In this document: piece by piece, positions 16,577 through 24,630 of the stretch | How the letters are laid out: the number at the start of each line of letters is the position of its first letter | Numbering within the stretch: position 1 is the stretch's first letter | Source of the DNA: Piscinibacter caeni | GTDB taxonomy: Bacteria > Pseudomonadota > Gammaproteobacteria > Burkholderiales > Burkholderiaceae_C | Reading direction: 5' to 3' | Length of the DNA stretch: 64,000 nucleotides | Assembly (NCBI GenBank): GCA_003265685.1 | Contig: QJOU01000048.1 | Span: 1-64,000 of the forward strand | The notes under the pieces: generated by a model | Database searches by the model: none | The model's input: the letters and a program-made list of their open reading frames with translations, nothing else | Told to the model about the DNA's origin: nothing | Made by a program: the position numbers and the translations under genes

Positions 16577-17515
16577 GTGCCCCCACTCGAACGACGTCTG
16601 GCCTTCGTGCGCCGCCTCGCGCTGCTCGCGGCGGTCGTGGTGCTGGCGGTCACCAGCCTGAGCGCGTACCTGCGCCTTGCGCGGGCCGGGCTCGGCTGCG
16701 CCGACTGGCCCGCCTGTTACGGCCAGGGCCTGCGCGAACTGCAGCAGGGCATCCCGCCCGCCGCCGACGCGCAGGGGGCCACGGCCGCCGCACGCTTCGC
16801 GCACCGGGTGGCGGCCGTGCTCGCGCTGCTGCTGGTCGTCACGATGCTGATGACCTGCTTCACGGCACGCCCGCTGCTCCGGCGCGAAGGCGCGCTCGCG
16901 ATCGCCCTGCTGGTGCTGGCGCTGCTGCTCGCGGTGCTCGGGCGCTGGAGCAGCGCCGCGCGGGTGCCGGCGGTGGCGATCGGCAACCTGCTCGGTGGCT
17001 TCCTGATGCTGGGCCTGTGCGTGCGCCTGGCCGGGACGGGTCGGCCCGCGGCCGCACCCCCGCCGGCGTGGCGCGTCGGGGTCCTCGCGGCGCTGGTGCT
17101 GCTGCTCGTGCAGATCGCGCTCGGCGGCCTGGTGAGCGCGTCGTACGCCGGCCTGGCCTGCCGCGGCTGGACCGACTGCGGCCTGGCGGACACGTGGCGG
17201 CTGTCGGGCTGGGGCAGCCTCGATCCGTGGCGCGAGCCGCTGCTGGACGGCGTGTCGGCGAGCCACCCGGCCGGCGCGTTCGCGCACAGCCTGCACCGCC
17301 ACGGCGCGCTGCTGCTCGCGGCACTGCTGCTCCCGCTGGGCGTCGGCGCACTGCGGCGCGGGCAGCGGCGCCGCGGCGCCGCACTGCTGGCCCTGCTGGG
17401 CCTGCAGGGTCTGGTCGGCGTCGTGATGACCGCTGCCGGCCTGCCGCTGGCCGCGGCGCTGCTGCACAACCTGCTGGCCGCCGGCCTGCTGGCGGCGCTG
17501 CTGTCGCTGCGCTGA
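16577..17515 (+). CDS. Heme A synthase, COX15/CtaA family
   Basis: 312 residues from GTG 16577, about 8 membrane helices in two homologous halves. Family marks are LSAYLRLARAGLGCADWPACYGQ with the first Cys pair, HRVAAVLALLLV (heme His), a second half with YAGLACRGWTDCG, and HSLHRHGALL. The enzyme oxidises heme O (made by CyoE, encoded at 13015) to heme A. An ATG at 16511 is in frame, but it would precede the transcript start implied by TACGAT at 16534-16539 and adds an Arg/Ala-rich, helix-free leader; GTG 16577 is preferred. Divergent from the heme-copper operon across the DNR-type box. Confidence 0.85.
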   Translation: MPPLERRLAFVRRLALLAAVVVLAVTSLSAYLRLARAGLGCADWPACYGQGLRELQQGIPPAADAQGATAAARFAHRVAAVLALLLVVTMLMTCFTARPLLRREGALAIALLVLALLLAVLGRWSSAARVPAVAIGNLLGGFLMLGLCVRLAGTGRPAAAPPPAWRVGVLAALVLLLVQIALGGLVSASYAGLACRGWTDCGLADTWRLSGWGSLDPWREPLLDGVSASHPAGAFAHSLHRHGALLLAALLLPLGVGALRRGQRRRGAALLALLGLQGLVGVVMTAAGLPLAAALLHNLLAAGLLAALLSLR

Positions 17516-17526
17516 TCCGGCCCGGC

Positions 17527-17540
17527 TTGCGGGTTGTCAA
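17527..17540. promoter_or_regulatory. Weak DNR-type box upstream of the regulator gene
   Basis: TTGCGGGTTGTCAA has a perfect right half-site (GTCAA) but a left half (TTGCG) with two mismatches to TTGAT. It lies 57 bases before GTG 17597. It could support autoregulation of the regulator; a chance match is possible. Confidence 0.3.
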
Positions 17541-17596
17541 GCGGCGGCCCCGGCACCGCTTCCAGAATGCGCCCGTTGCGGCCTGCGGGAGACAGC

Positions 17597-18334
17597 GTGC
17601 AAGCCAGCCCCTTCGACCTGCCGCGTTATCTCGCCGACCTGGCGCTGTTCCAGGAGATGAGCGCGGACGAGTTGCAGCGGCTCGCAGCGGGCTGCCGGCT
17701 GCGCCGGCTGGACGGCGGGGAGATGGTGTTCCGCATCGGCGAATGCTGCAACGAGTTCCACGTCACCGTCAGCGGGCAGGTCAAGCTGTTCGTGGTCTCG
17801 CCGGCCGGGCAGGAGAAGGTGATCGAGCTGATGGGCCCGGGGCAGAGCTTTGCCGAGGCACTGATGTTCACCGGCAAGCCCTACATCATCAATGCGCAGG
17901 CGCTGGGCGAGACGCTGCTGCTGAGCGTGCGGAAGCACGCGGTGCTGGCCGAGATCGAGCGCGACCCGCGCTTCACGCTGCGCATGCTGGCCGGCATGTC
18001 GCTGCGGCTGGACAACCTGCTGCGCGACGTCGCGGGTTATGCCCTGCACAACGGCCTGCAGCGGGTGGTGGGTTATCTGCTGCGCGGCCACGATCCGGCC
18101 GCCGCGCCGGAACCACGCGGACTCACCGTGGCGCTGCCGGTCAGCATGGCCACCATCGCCTCGCGGCTGTCGATCACGCCGGAGTACTTCTCGCGCGTGC
18201 TGCACGAACTCGAGGCGCGCGGCCTGATCGAGATCGACCGGGCCACGATCCGCATCCACGACGCGGCGCGTCTGGCGCAGCACACTCTGCCCAGCGCGGT
18301 GCCACGCGGGGGGCGGCCGGCGCTCGACGCCTAG
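17597..18334 (+). CDS. dnr: CRP/FNR-family regulator of the DNR (NO-sensing) type
   Basis: 245 residues: cyclic-nucleotide-type sensor fold, dimer helix, C-terminal helix-turn-helix (VSMATIASRLSITPEYFSRVLHEL, residues about 184-207). The sensor segment VSGQVKLFVVSPAGQEKVIEL followed by FAEALMFTGKPYIINAQA closely resembles Pseudomonas DNR, a heme-based NO sensor. The N-terminal Cys cluster of O2-sensing FNR is absent; only a CC pair in GECCNEF is seen. The SR in the recognition helix (YFSR) fits binding to TTGA-N6-TCAA boxes such as the one at 16479. GTG 17597 has GGGAG about 6 bases upstream; an ATG at 17569 lacks an SD. Confidence 0.82.
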   Translation: MQASPFDLPRYLADLALFQEMSADELQRLAAGCRLRRLDGGEMVFRIGECCNEFHVTVSGQVKLFVVSPAGQEKVIELMGPGQSFAEALMFTGKPYIINAQALGETLLLSVRKHAVLAEIERDPRFTLRMLAGMSLRLDNLLRDVAGYALHNGLQRVVGYLLRGHDPAAAPEPRGLTVALPVSMATIASRLSITPEYFSRVLHELEARGLIEIDRATIRIHDAARLAQHTLPSAVPRGGRPALDA

Positions 18335-18595
18335 TCTTGCGCTCGCTGGGCGAGGAGATCGCCAACGCGCTCGGCCATGGCCTGGATGCTGTTCGGCATC
18401 GTCCGGGGTGCGGTGGCGCTCGGTGTCGCGAGCCGGGCGATGCAAGCCGTGTCGGCCCGCCGAGCCCCCCCGCTTGACGCGTGACAGGGCCGGCTCCAGA
18501 AAATCTCTAACGGCAAACCCCGTCGCTGCGCGCGGCGGGTTCGCATAGGCTCGCTGCGCGCCGCCCGGCGCCCATGACAACGAACCTTGCGACCC
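18335..18595. other. 261-base gap between the DNR-type gene and a TonB receptor gene
   Basis: No convincing gene. A 35-codon + strand frame (18377-18484) encodes a short hydrophobic peptide but has no SD at a useful distance. No inverted repeat followed by a T-run and no clear promoter were recognised. The region probably holds the end of the regulator transcript and the promoter of the receptor gene at 18596. Confidence 0.5.
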
Positions 18596-20734
18596 ATGAT
18601 CCGCCGATCCCTGCTGAGCACCGCCCTCGTCGCGGCCTTTCCCGTGCACGCCCAGGTCACGCTCGACCCGGTCGTGATCTCCGCCGAACGCACGCGCCAG
18701 ACCACCTTCGAGGCGCCGGCGGCCATCAGCGCGGTGACGCGCGAGGTGATCGACGGCGGCCTGCAGGTCAACCTCTCCGAGGTGCTGAACCGCGTGCCCG
18801 GCATCAGCATCCTGAACCGGCAGAACTACGCGCAGGACCTGCAGCTGTCGATCCGCGGCTTCGGCGCGCGCTCGACCTTCGGCATCCGCGGCGTGCGGCT
18901 GATCGTCGACGGCATCCCCGCGACCATGCCCGACGGCCAGGGCCAGGCCTCGAGCATCGCGCTGTCGTCGGCGCAGCGCATCGAGGTGCTGCGCGGCCCG
19001 CTGGCACAGCTCTACGGCAATGCGGCCGGCGGCGTGGTGCAGGTGTTCACCGGGCCGGACGGCGAGGGCGCCTCGGCCACCGGCAGCGCGGCCGTCGGCT
19101 CGTTCGGACAGCAGCGCCTGGGCGCGCGCTTCTCCTACGGCGGCAGCGAGAACGACGTGGTGCTCGACGCCTCGCGCTTCACCACCGACGGCTGGCGCCA
19201 GCACGCCGCGGCCGAGCGCAACCAGATCAACGCGAAGTGGGAGCGCCGCTTCGACGCGCAGTCGCGCTTCTCGCTGGTGGCCAACGTGCTCGACCAGCCG
19301 TTCTCGCAGGACGCGATCGGCCTGCGCCGCGACCAGTGGCAGGCTGACCCACGCCAGGCCGACGCCGCCGCGCTCGACCAGAACGCCGGCAAGGTGGTCG
19401 AGCAGCGCCAGATCGGCGCCGTCTACGAGCGGGCGCTGTCGGACGCGACGCTGCTGAGCACCCGGCTCTACGTCGGCACGCGCGAGCTGGACAACCGGCT
19501 CTCCACGCCGCTGGGCCCGCAGTTCTCCAACACCTCCAGCGGCGGCATCGTGCAGTTCGAGCGCGGCTATGCCGGCCTGGGCGTGCAGCTCGAGCACCGC
19601 ATCCGGCTCGGCGAGCAGCGCCTGCTGCGCCTGACCGGTGGCTTCGAGCTCGACCGCATGAACGAGGACCGCCAGGGCTACATCAACGACGGCGGCCGCC
19701 AGGGCGAGCTCAAGCGCGACGAGCACAACAGCGTGCGCAACAGCGACCTGTACGGCCAGGCCGCGTTCGACCTGACGAACACGCTGACGCTGAGCGCCGG
19801 CGCGCGCGCCAGCCGGGTGCGCTTCCGCACCGACGACCTGTTCGTGCGCCCGGCGCCCAGCCCCGACCAGCGCGACAACGGCGACGACAGCGGCAGCCTG
19901 AAGTTCTCAGCCACCAACCCGGTGGCCGGGCTGAGCTGGCGCGCCACGCCGGGCTTGAACCTGTACGCCAACGTCGGCCGCGGCTTCGAGACGCCGACCT
20001 TCACCGAGCTGTCCTACCGGCCGGCCTGCGGCACGCCGGCGCCCGTGGGCTGCGTCGAGACCGGGCTGAACACCGACCTGAAGGCCTCGCGCAGCCGGCA
20101 TGCCGAGATCGGCGCGAAGTGGAAGATCGCCGACGGCCAGCGCCTGGATGCGGCGCTGTTCGACATCGCGACACGCGACGAGATCATCGTCGACACCAAC
20201 AGCGGCGGCCGCACCACCTTCAAGAACGCCGGCCGCACCTCGCGCCGCGGCGCCGAGCTGAGCTACCTGGGGCGGTACGGCCCGGCCTGGCGCGCGACGC
20301 TCGCGCTGACCGCCTTGCGCGCACGCTTCGACGAGACCTTCGTCAGCGGCAGCGGCACGAGCGCGACGACCATCCCGGCCGGCAACCGCCTGCCCGGCAC
20401 GCCCGAGCGCAGCGCCTTTGCCGAACTGGCCTGGACGCCGCCGGGCGCCTGGGGCGGCTTCAACGCGGGCGTCGAGCTGGTGCACACCGGCAAGCTGTAC
20501 GTCAACGACGCCAACACCGATGCCGCGCCGGCGGCCACGGTGCTGAACCTGCGCGCCGGCTTCATGCAGCAGGCCGGCGGCTGGACGCTCAGCCAGCTGC
20601 TGCGCGTGGACAACGCGACCGACCGCAACTACGCTGGCTCGGTCATCGTCAACGAAGGCCAGGCGCGCTTCTTCGAGCCGGCCCTGCCGCGCAACTGGCT
20701 GTTCGCCTTCACCGCACGGCACACGTTCAAATAG
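18596..20734 (+). CDS. TonB-dependent outer-membrane receptor
   Basis: 712 residues: signal peptide (LLSTALVAAFPVHAQ), a short TonB-box-like segment (DPVVISAER), a plug domain (LSEVLNRVPGISILN ... IRVDG-like VRLIVDGIPATMPDG ... IEVLRGPLAQLYGNAAGG), and a beta-barrel ending in Phe-Lys after FAFTARHTF. It takes up an iron complex, vitamin or other large ligand using TonB energy. The ligand cannot be told from the sequence, and no ABC transporter or Fur-type box lies nearby. ATG 18596 is chosen over TTG 18587 because the signal peptide follows directly. The next gene (msrA) is on the same strand but 52 bases away. Confidence 0.88.
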   Translation: MIRRSLLSTALVAAFPVHAQVTLDPVVISAERTRQTTFEAPAAISAVTREVIDGGLQVNLSEVLNRVPGISILNRQNYAQDLQLSIRGFGARSTFGIRGVRLIVDGIPATMPDGQGQASSIALSSAQRIEVLRGPLAQLYGNAAGGVVQVFTGPDGEGASATGSAAVGSFGQQRLGARFSYGGSENDVVLDASRFTTDGWRQHAAAERNQINAKWERRFDAQSRFSLVANVLDQPFSQDAIGLRRDQWQADPRQADAAALDQNAGKVVEQRQIGAVYERALSDATLLSTRLYVGTRELDNRLSTPLGPQFSNTSSGGIVQFERGYAGLGVQLEHRIRLGEQRLLRLTGGFELDRMNEDRQGYINDGGRQGELKRDEHNSVRNSDLYGQAAFDLTNTLTLSAGARASRVRFRTDDLFVRPAPSPDQRDNGDDSGSLKFSATNPVAGLSWRATPGLNLYANVGRGFETPTFTELSYRPACGTPAPVGCVETGLNTDLKASRSRHAEIGAKWKIADGQRLDAALFDIATRDEIIVDTNSGGRTTFKNAGRTSRRGAELSYLGRYGPAWRATLALTALRARFDETFVSGSGTSATTIPAGNRLPGTPERSAFAELAWTPPGAWGGFNAGVELVHTGKLYVNDANTDAAPAATVLNLRAGFMQQAGGWTLSQLLRVDNATDRNYAGSVIVNEGQARFFEPALPRNWLFAFTARHTFK

Positions 20735-20786
20735 GTTCTTCCGTAAGCTCGGGCGGTGCCGGCCGACCGAGCCGCAGGAGAACCCG

Positions 20787-21323
20787 ATGAACGAGCAACT
20801 TCAGACCATCACCCTGGGCGGCGGCTGCTTCTGGTGCCTCGAGGCCGTGTACGAGCGCGTGCGCGGCGTCGTCGCGGTCGAGTCCGGCTACGCCAACGGC
20901 GAGACGCCGAACCCGAGCTACGAGCAGGTCTGCAGCGGCCGCACCGGCCACGCCGAGGTGGTGCGCGTGCGCTTCGACCCGGCGCAGATCAGCCTGCGCG
21001 AGGTCCTCGAGATCTTCTTCGTGGTGCACGACCCGACCACGCTGAACCGCCAGGGCAACGACGTCGGCACGCAGTACCGCTCCGGCATCTACGTGCACGA
21101 CGCCGAGCAGGAGCGCGTGGCGCGCGAGGTGCTCGCCGAGGTGGCCGTGCAGCACGGCGGGCGTGTCGTCACCGAGCTGATGCCCGAACGCGGCTACACC
21201 CGCGCCGAGGACTATCACCAGCACTACTTCGCCAACCATCCCAACCAGGGCTACTGCGCGTTCGTCGTGGCGCCCAAGGTGGCGAAGTTCCAGAAGACCT
21301 TCGCGAGCCGGGTGAAGTCCTAG
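20787..21323 (+). CDS. msrA: Peptide-methionine (S)-S-oxide reductase
   Basis: 178 residues. The catalytic motif GGCFWCLEA with the nucleophilic Cys lies at residues 12-20, and the family segments GYANGETPNPSYEQVCSGRTGHAEVV and EDYHQHYFANHPNQGYC are complete. The enzyme reduces methionine-S-sulfoxide in proteins, repairing oxidative damage in the cytoplasm. SD GGAG is 8-9 bases before ATG 20787. The stop codon lies inside the left arm of a perfect inverted repeat (21321-21355). Confidence 0.95.
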   Translation: MNEQLQTITLGGGCFWCLEAVYERVRGVVAVESGYANGETPNPSYEQVCSGRTGHAEVVRVRFDPAQISLREVLEIFFVVHDPTTLNRQGNDVGTQYRSGIYVHDAEQERVAREVLAEVAVQHGGRVVTELMPERGYTRAEDYHQHYFANHPNQGYCAFVVAPKVAKFQKTFASRVKS

Positions 21324-21355
21324 GGCCTGTTCACCCGTAGTGTGAACAGGCCCTA
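21321..21355. terminator. Perfect 14-bp inverted repeat overlapping the msrA stop codon
   Basis: TAGGGCCTGTTCAC (21321-21334) and GTGAACAGGCCCTA (21342-21355) are exact complements around a 7-base loop. The TAG stop of msrA is the first three bases of the left arm. There is no T-run on either side, so it may act as an intrinsic terminator only weakly, or protect the mRNA 3' end. Confidence 0.55.
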
Positions 21356-21369
21356 GACTCCCGGTCCTG

Positions 21370-21705
21370 ATGGGCCGGGCTTCCACCTTCCTGCGCCGCC
21401 AGCTGCACCTGCTGCTGGCGCTGGTGCTGCTCGCGCAGACCCTGGGCCTGGTGCACCGCGTGCTGCACGCGCGGGCCGATCACCCGGTGGCCGCCGCCAG
21501 CTCGGCCTTCGGCCACGACGCCGGCGACCTGGATTGCCGGCTGTTCGACCAGCTCGCCCACGCCGACATCGCCTTCGGCATCGCTGCCCTGCCCATCGTG
21601 CAGGTGCAGCCGCTGCCGCCTGCCGCGGTGTTGCCGGCCGGCCGCCTCGCCCCCCAGGCGAGCGGCTTCCTCGCGCGCGGCCCGCCGCCTCCCGTTCGCG
21701 CCTGA
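21370..21705 (+). CDS. Small exported or membrane-anchored protein upstream of the ZnuD-like receptor
   Basis: 111 residues. An N-terminal hydrophobic segment (LHLLLALVLLAQTLGLVHRVLHA) is followed by a short region with several His (HRVLHARADHPV, FGHDAGD) plus one Cys, then a Pro/Ala-rich tail. Genes of this type, small with a signal-like N-terminus and scattered His, often precede zinc or heme TonB receptors in betaproteobacteria. The receptor gene starts 87 bases downstream on the same strand. A metal-binding accessory role is an inference; I do not recognise a named family. Confidence 0.55.
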   Translation: MGRASTFLRRQLHLLLALVLLAQTLGLVHRVLHARADHPVAAASSAFGHDAGDLDCRLFDQLAHADIAFGIAALPIVQVQPLPPAAVLPAGRLAPQASGFLARGPPPPVRA

Positions 21706-21733
21706 TCGTCGTGCCGCCCTGCCGGGCGGTCCG

Positions 21734-21768
21734 GGTGCACGCCGGCCGCAGCGCGGCGGGCGTGCACC
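21734..21768 (+). promoter_or_regulatory. Long GC-rich hairpin in the leader of the ZnuD-like gene
   Basis: Arms GGTGCACGCC (21734-21743) and GGCGTGCACC (21759-21768) are exact complements. Inside them GCCGC (21745-21749) pairs with GCGGC (21753-21757), giving 15 base pairs with one internal G-G mismatch and a 3-base loop. It ends 24 bases before ATG 21793. No T-run follows, so an mRNA processing or attenuation role between the two genes is more likely than a simple terminator. Confidence 0.55.
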
Positions 21769-21792
21769 GCTCTTGCGAACGGAATTTCTCCC

Positions 21793-23793
21793 ATGTCCTC
21801 TCCTGCTCTTGCCGGCTGGCGCCTCGCGCCGGTCGTCGCCGGGCTGCTCGCGGCCGCCGCCCAGGCCCAGACCAGCACCCTGGCGCCGGTGCAGATCACC
21901 GGCAACCCGCTGCGCGCCGAAGAATCCGCCGCGCCTGCCACCGTGCTCCGTGGCGACGAGCTGGTGCTGCGCCGCGGCAGCTCGCTGGGCGAAACCCTGG
22001 CAGGTCAGCCCGGCGTGTCGTCCACGTGGTTCGGGCCGAACGCCAACCGGCCGGTGATCCGCGGCCTGGACGGCGACCGCATCCGCATCCTCGAGAACGC
22101 CGGCGCGTCGTTCGACGCCTCGAGCCTGAGCTTCGACCATGCCGTGCCGATCGACCCGCTGGTGGTCGAGCGCATCGAGGTGCTGCGCGGGCCCGCGGCG
22201 CTGCTGTACGGCGGCAGTGCCGTCGGCGGAGTGGTCAACAGCATCGACAACCGCATCCCGCGCCAGCCGGTGCAGGGCGTGGGCGGCGCGGTCGAGGCGC
22301 GGGTCGGCGGTGCGGATGCCGAGCGCGGTGGCGCCGCGCTGGTCGAGTCCGGCAACGGCGCGCTCGCGCTGCACGTCGATGCGTTCGGCCGCGAGACCTC
22401 CGACTTGCGCGTGCCGCGCCACACACCCGTCGCCGACGGCCAGGCGCTCGACCCGACGACCCGCGTGCGCAACGCCGCCTCGCGGGCCAATGGCGCAGCG
22501 CTCGGGGTATCGCGCACCTGGAACGACGGCTACCTGGGCGTCTCGCTGGACCAGCTGGACAGCCGCTACGGCGCGGTGGCCGAGCCCGACACGGTGATCC
22601 GCCTGCAGCGCGAGCACCTCGCGCTGGCCGGCGAGCAGCGCGGGCTCGGCGGCTTCTGGCGCACCGTGCGCGGCCAGATCGGCCGCACGGTCTACCAGCA
22701 TCGGGAGATCGAGGGCACCGGCGAGGTTGGCACCACCTTCGACCACCGCGGTACGGCCGGCCGGCTGGAGGCCGAACATGCGCCCGTGGCCGGCTGGCGC
22801 GGCGTGGTCGGCCTGCAGGCCGAGGACGGGCGGTTCGCCGCGCTCGGCGAGGAGGCCTTCGTGCCGAGCACGCGCACCCGCGCGCTGGGCGCCTTCGTGC
22901 TCGAGGAGCGCGCCTGGTCGCAGGGCACGTTCAATGCCGGGCTGCGGGTCGAGCACGTGAAGGTGTGGTCGGCCGGCGATGCGCCGGGCGCCGATCCGCA
23001 GTTCGGCGCCGCCACCGAGCGCCGCTTCACGCCGGCCAGCGCCTCGCTCTCGCACCTGTGGAAGCTTGATGCCGCCTGGGGCGTGGCCACCACGGCGAGC
23101 TTCACGCAGCGCGCACCGACCTCGTTCGAGCTGTTCGCCAACGGCGTGCACGCGGCCACCGGCGCCTACGAGCGCGGCGACACGGGCTTGAGCGCCGAGC
23201 GCAGCCGCCAGCTCGAGCTGGCGCTGCAATGGCAGCGCGGCGAGGAGCGCCTGCGCGTCGGCGTGTTCGAGGCGTGGTTCGGCAACTACATCGCGCTGGA
23301 GCCCACCGGCGCCACGGTGGAGGACGTGCCCGAGTACGTGTTCCGCGCGGTGCGTGCGCGGCTGCGCGGCATCGAGCTCGAGGGCCGCAAACGCCTGCTC
23401 GATGCGCCGTGGACGCTGGACCTGACCGGCAATGCCAGCCTCACGCGCGGCACCGACCGCGACAGCGGCGAGCCGCTGCCGCGCATCGGGCCGCTGCGCG
23501 CGACGCTCGGGCTGGAGGCCCGCCAGGGCCCGTGGCGCCTGGGCGCGGAGGTGGATCACGCGGCGCGCCAGAACCAGGTGCCCGCCACCGACACGCCGAC
23601 GCCCGGCTGGACCATGGTCAACCTCTCCCTGGCACGCCGCTTCACGCTCGGCAGCAACGACGCGCTGTGGTTCGTGAAGGCCGCCAACCTGGGCGACACC
23701 CTGGCCTACAGCGCCTCGGCCGTGCCGACCATCCGCGAGCTCGCGCCGCTGCCCGGGCGCTCGCTGAAGACCGGCCTGCGGGTCGTCTTCTAG
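21793..23793 (+). CDS. TonB-dependent receptor, ZnuD-like (zinc/heme uptake)
   Basis: 666 residues: signal peptide ending near AAAQAQT, plug domain with GETLAGQPGVSSTWFGPNAN, RPVIRGLDGDRIRIL and SLSFDHAVPIDPLVVERIEV, then a barrel ending in Phe (TGLRVVF). The run WFGPNANRPVIRGL and the DHAVPIDPL segment are typical of ZnuD-type outer-membrane receptors, which import zinc and in some species heme. A small His-containing protein is encoded upstream and a strong RNA hairpin separates the two genes. I found no clear Zur box in the GC-rich leader. Confidence 0.85.
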   Translation: MSSPALAGWRLAPVVAGLLAAAAQAQTSTLAPVQITGNPLRAEESAAPATVLRGDELVLRRGSSLGETLAGQPGVSSTWFGPNANRPVIRGLDGDRIRILENAGASFDASSLSFDHAVPIDPLVVERIEVLRGPAALLYGGSAVGGVVNSIDNRIPRQPVQGVGGAVEARVGGADAERGGAALVESGNGALALHVDAFGRETSDLRVPRHTPVADGQALDPTTRVRNAASRANGAALGVSRTWNDGYLGVSLDQLDSRYGAVAEPDTVIRLQREHLALAGEQRGLGGFWRTVRGQIGRTVYQHREIEGTGEVGTTFDHRGTAGRLEAEHAPVAGWRGVVGLQAEDGRFAALGEEAFVPSTRTRALGAFVLEERAWSQGTFNAGLRVEHVKVWSAGDAPGADPQFGAATERRFTPASASLSHLWKLDAAWGVATTASFTQRAPTSFELFANGVHAATGAYERGDTGLSAERSRQLELALQWQRGEERLRVGVFEAWFGNYIALEPTGATVEDVPEYVFRAVRARLRGIELEGRKRLLDAPWTLDLTGNASLTRGTDRDSGEPLPRIGPLRATLGLEARQGPWRLGAEVDHAARQNQVPATDTPTPGWTMVNLSLARRFTLGSNDALWFVKAANLGDTLAYSASAVPTIRELAPLPGRSLKTGLRVVF

Positions 23794-23806
23794 GCGCGGT
23801 GGCGCC

Positions 23807-24457
23807 TCAGGGCGCCAGGCGCTCGCGCACCCAGCCCTCGCCCTCGCGCCGGTAGCGCAGCCGGTCGTGCAGGCGCGAGGGCCGGCCCTGCCAGAACTCG
23901 AAGCGGTCCGGCGCAAGCCGGTAGCCGCCCCAGTGCGGCGGCCGCGGCGGGTGCAGCAGGAACTGCGCGCCGAACCTGGCCGCGTTGGCCACCAGCACGG
24001 CGCGCGAGCCGATCACCTGGCTCTGCGGCGAGGCCCAGGCGCCGATGCGCGAGTCGAGCGGGCGCGAGGCGTAGTAGGCGTCGGACTCGGCCGCGTCGAC
24101 CTGCTCGACGCGGCCCTCGATGCGCACCACGCGCTCGAGTTCGACCCAGTGGAACTGCAGCGCCGCGAACGGGTTGCCCGCCAGCTCGCGGCCCTTGCGG
24201 CTCTCGTAGTTGGTGTACCAGACGATGCCGCGGGCGTCGAAGCCCTTGATCAGCACCACGCGGGTCGACGGCCGACCGTCGGCACCGACGGTGGCCAGGG
24301 TCATCGCATTGGGCTCGGGCAGCTCGGCCTCGATGGCCTGCTGCAGCCATTGCTCGAACTGCTGCAGCGGGTCGGCCGCGCTGGCCGATTCGTCGAGCGC
24401 GGCGCGTTCATAGCTCTTGCGCAGGTCCGCCAGGCGCGCCTTGTCGGTGGAATTCAT
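23807..24457 (-). CDS. pdxH: Pyridoxamine 5'-phosphate oxidase
   Basis: 216 residues, full length. FMN-binding and substrate motifs are present: [38 protein letters not shown], and the C-terminal [10 protein letters not shown]. The enzyme oxidises pyridoxamine- or pyridoxine-phosphate to pyridoxal 5'-phosphate in the cytoplasm. It converges on the ZnuD-like gene with a 13-base gap and is divergent from the MocA-like gene. Confidence 0.95.
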   Translation of the reverse strand: MNSTDKARLADLRKSYERAALDESASAADPLQQFEQWLQQAIEAELPEPNAMTLATVGADGRPSTRVVLIKGFDARGIVWYTNYESRKGRELAGNPFAALQFHWVELERVVRIEGRVEQVDAAESDAYYASRPLDSRIGAWASPQSQVIGSRAVLVANAARFGAQFLLHPPRPPHWGGYRLAPDRFEFWQGRPSRLHDRLRYRREGEGWVRERLAP

Positions 24458-24630
24458 CGTGGGCCAGTATAGGCAGCGCGGAAATCAACCCGCAGAAACC
24501 CACCTGAAACTTCTTACTAGGCAAATCTGCGTACGGGGAAGGCCTTAAGTGAAGCTCCCACTACCTTGCGAGGGGTGCGGCTCCCATCCTCGACCACAGG
24601 GAACAACAACAAGGAACTGGAGTGGCGCTG

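Noticed and set aside
17597-18334. Oxygen-sensing FNR identity for the regulator
   Set aside because: The cysteines that hold the FNR 4Fe-4S cluster are missing, while the sensor-domain sequence is much closer to DNR.
18377-18484. 35-codon + strand frame encoding a hydrophobic peptide
   Set aside because: No SD at a useful distance and no recognisable family; such short frames are common in this composition.
21321-21355. The perfect inverted repeat as an insertion-sequence end
   Set aside because: There is no transposase frame or target duplication nearby, and both neighbouring genes are intact.
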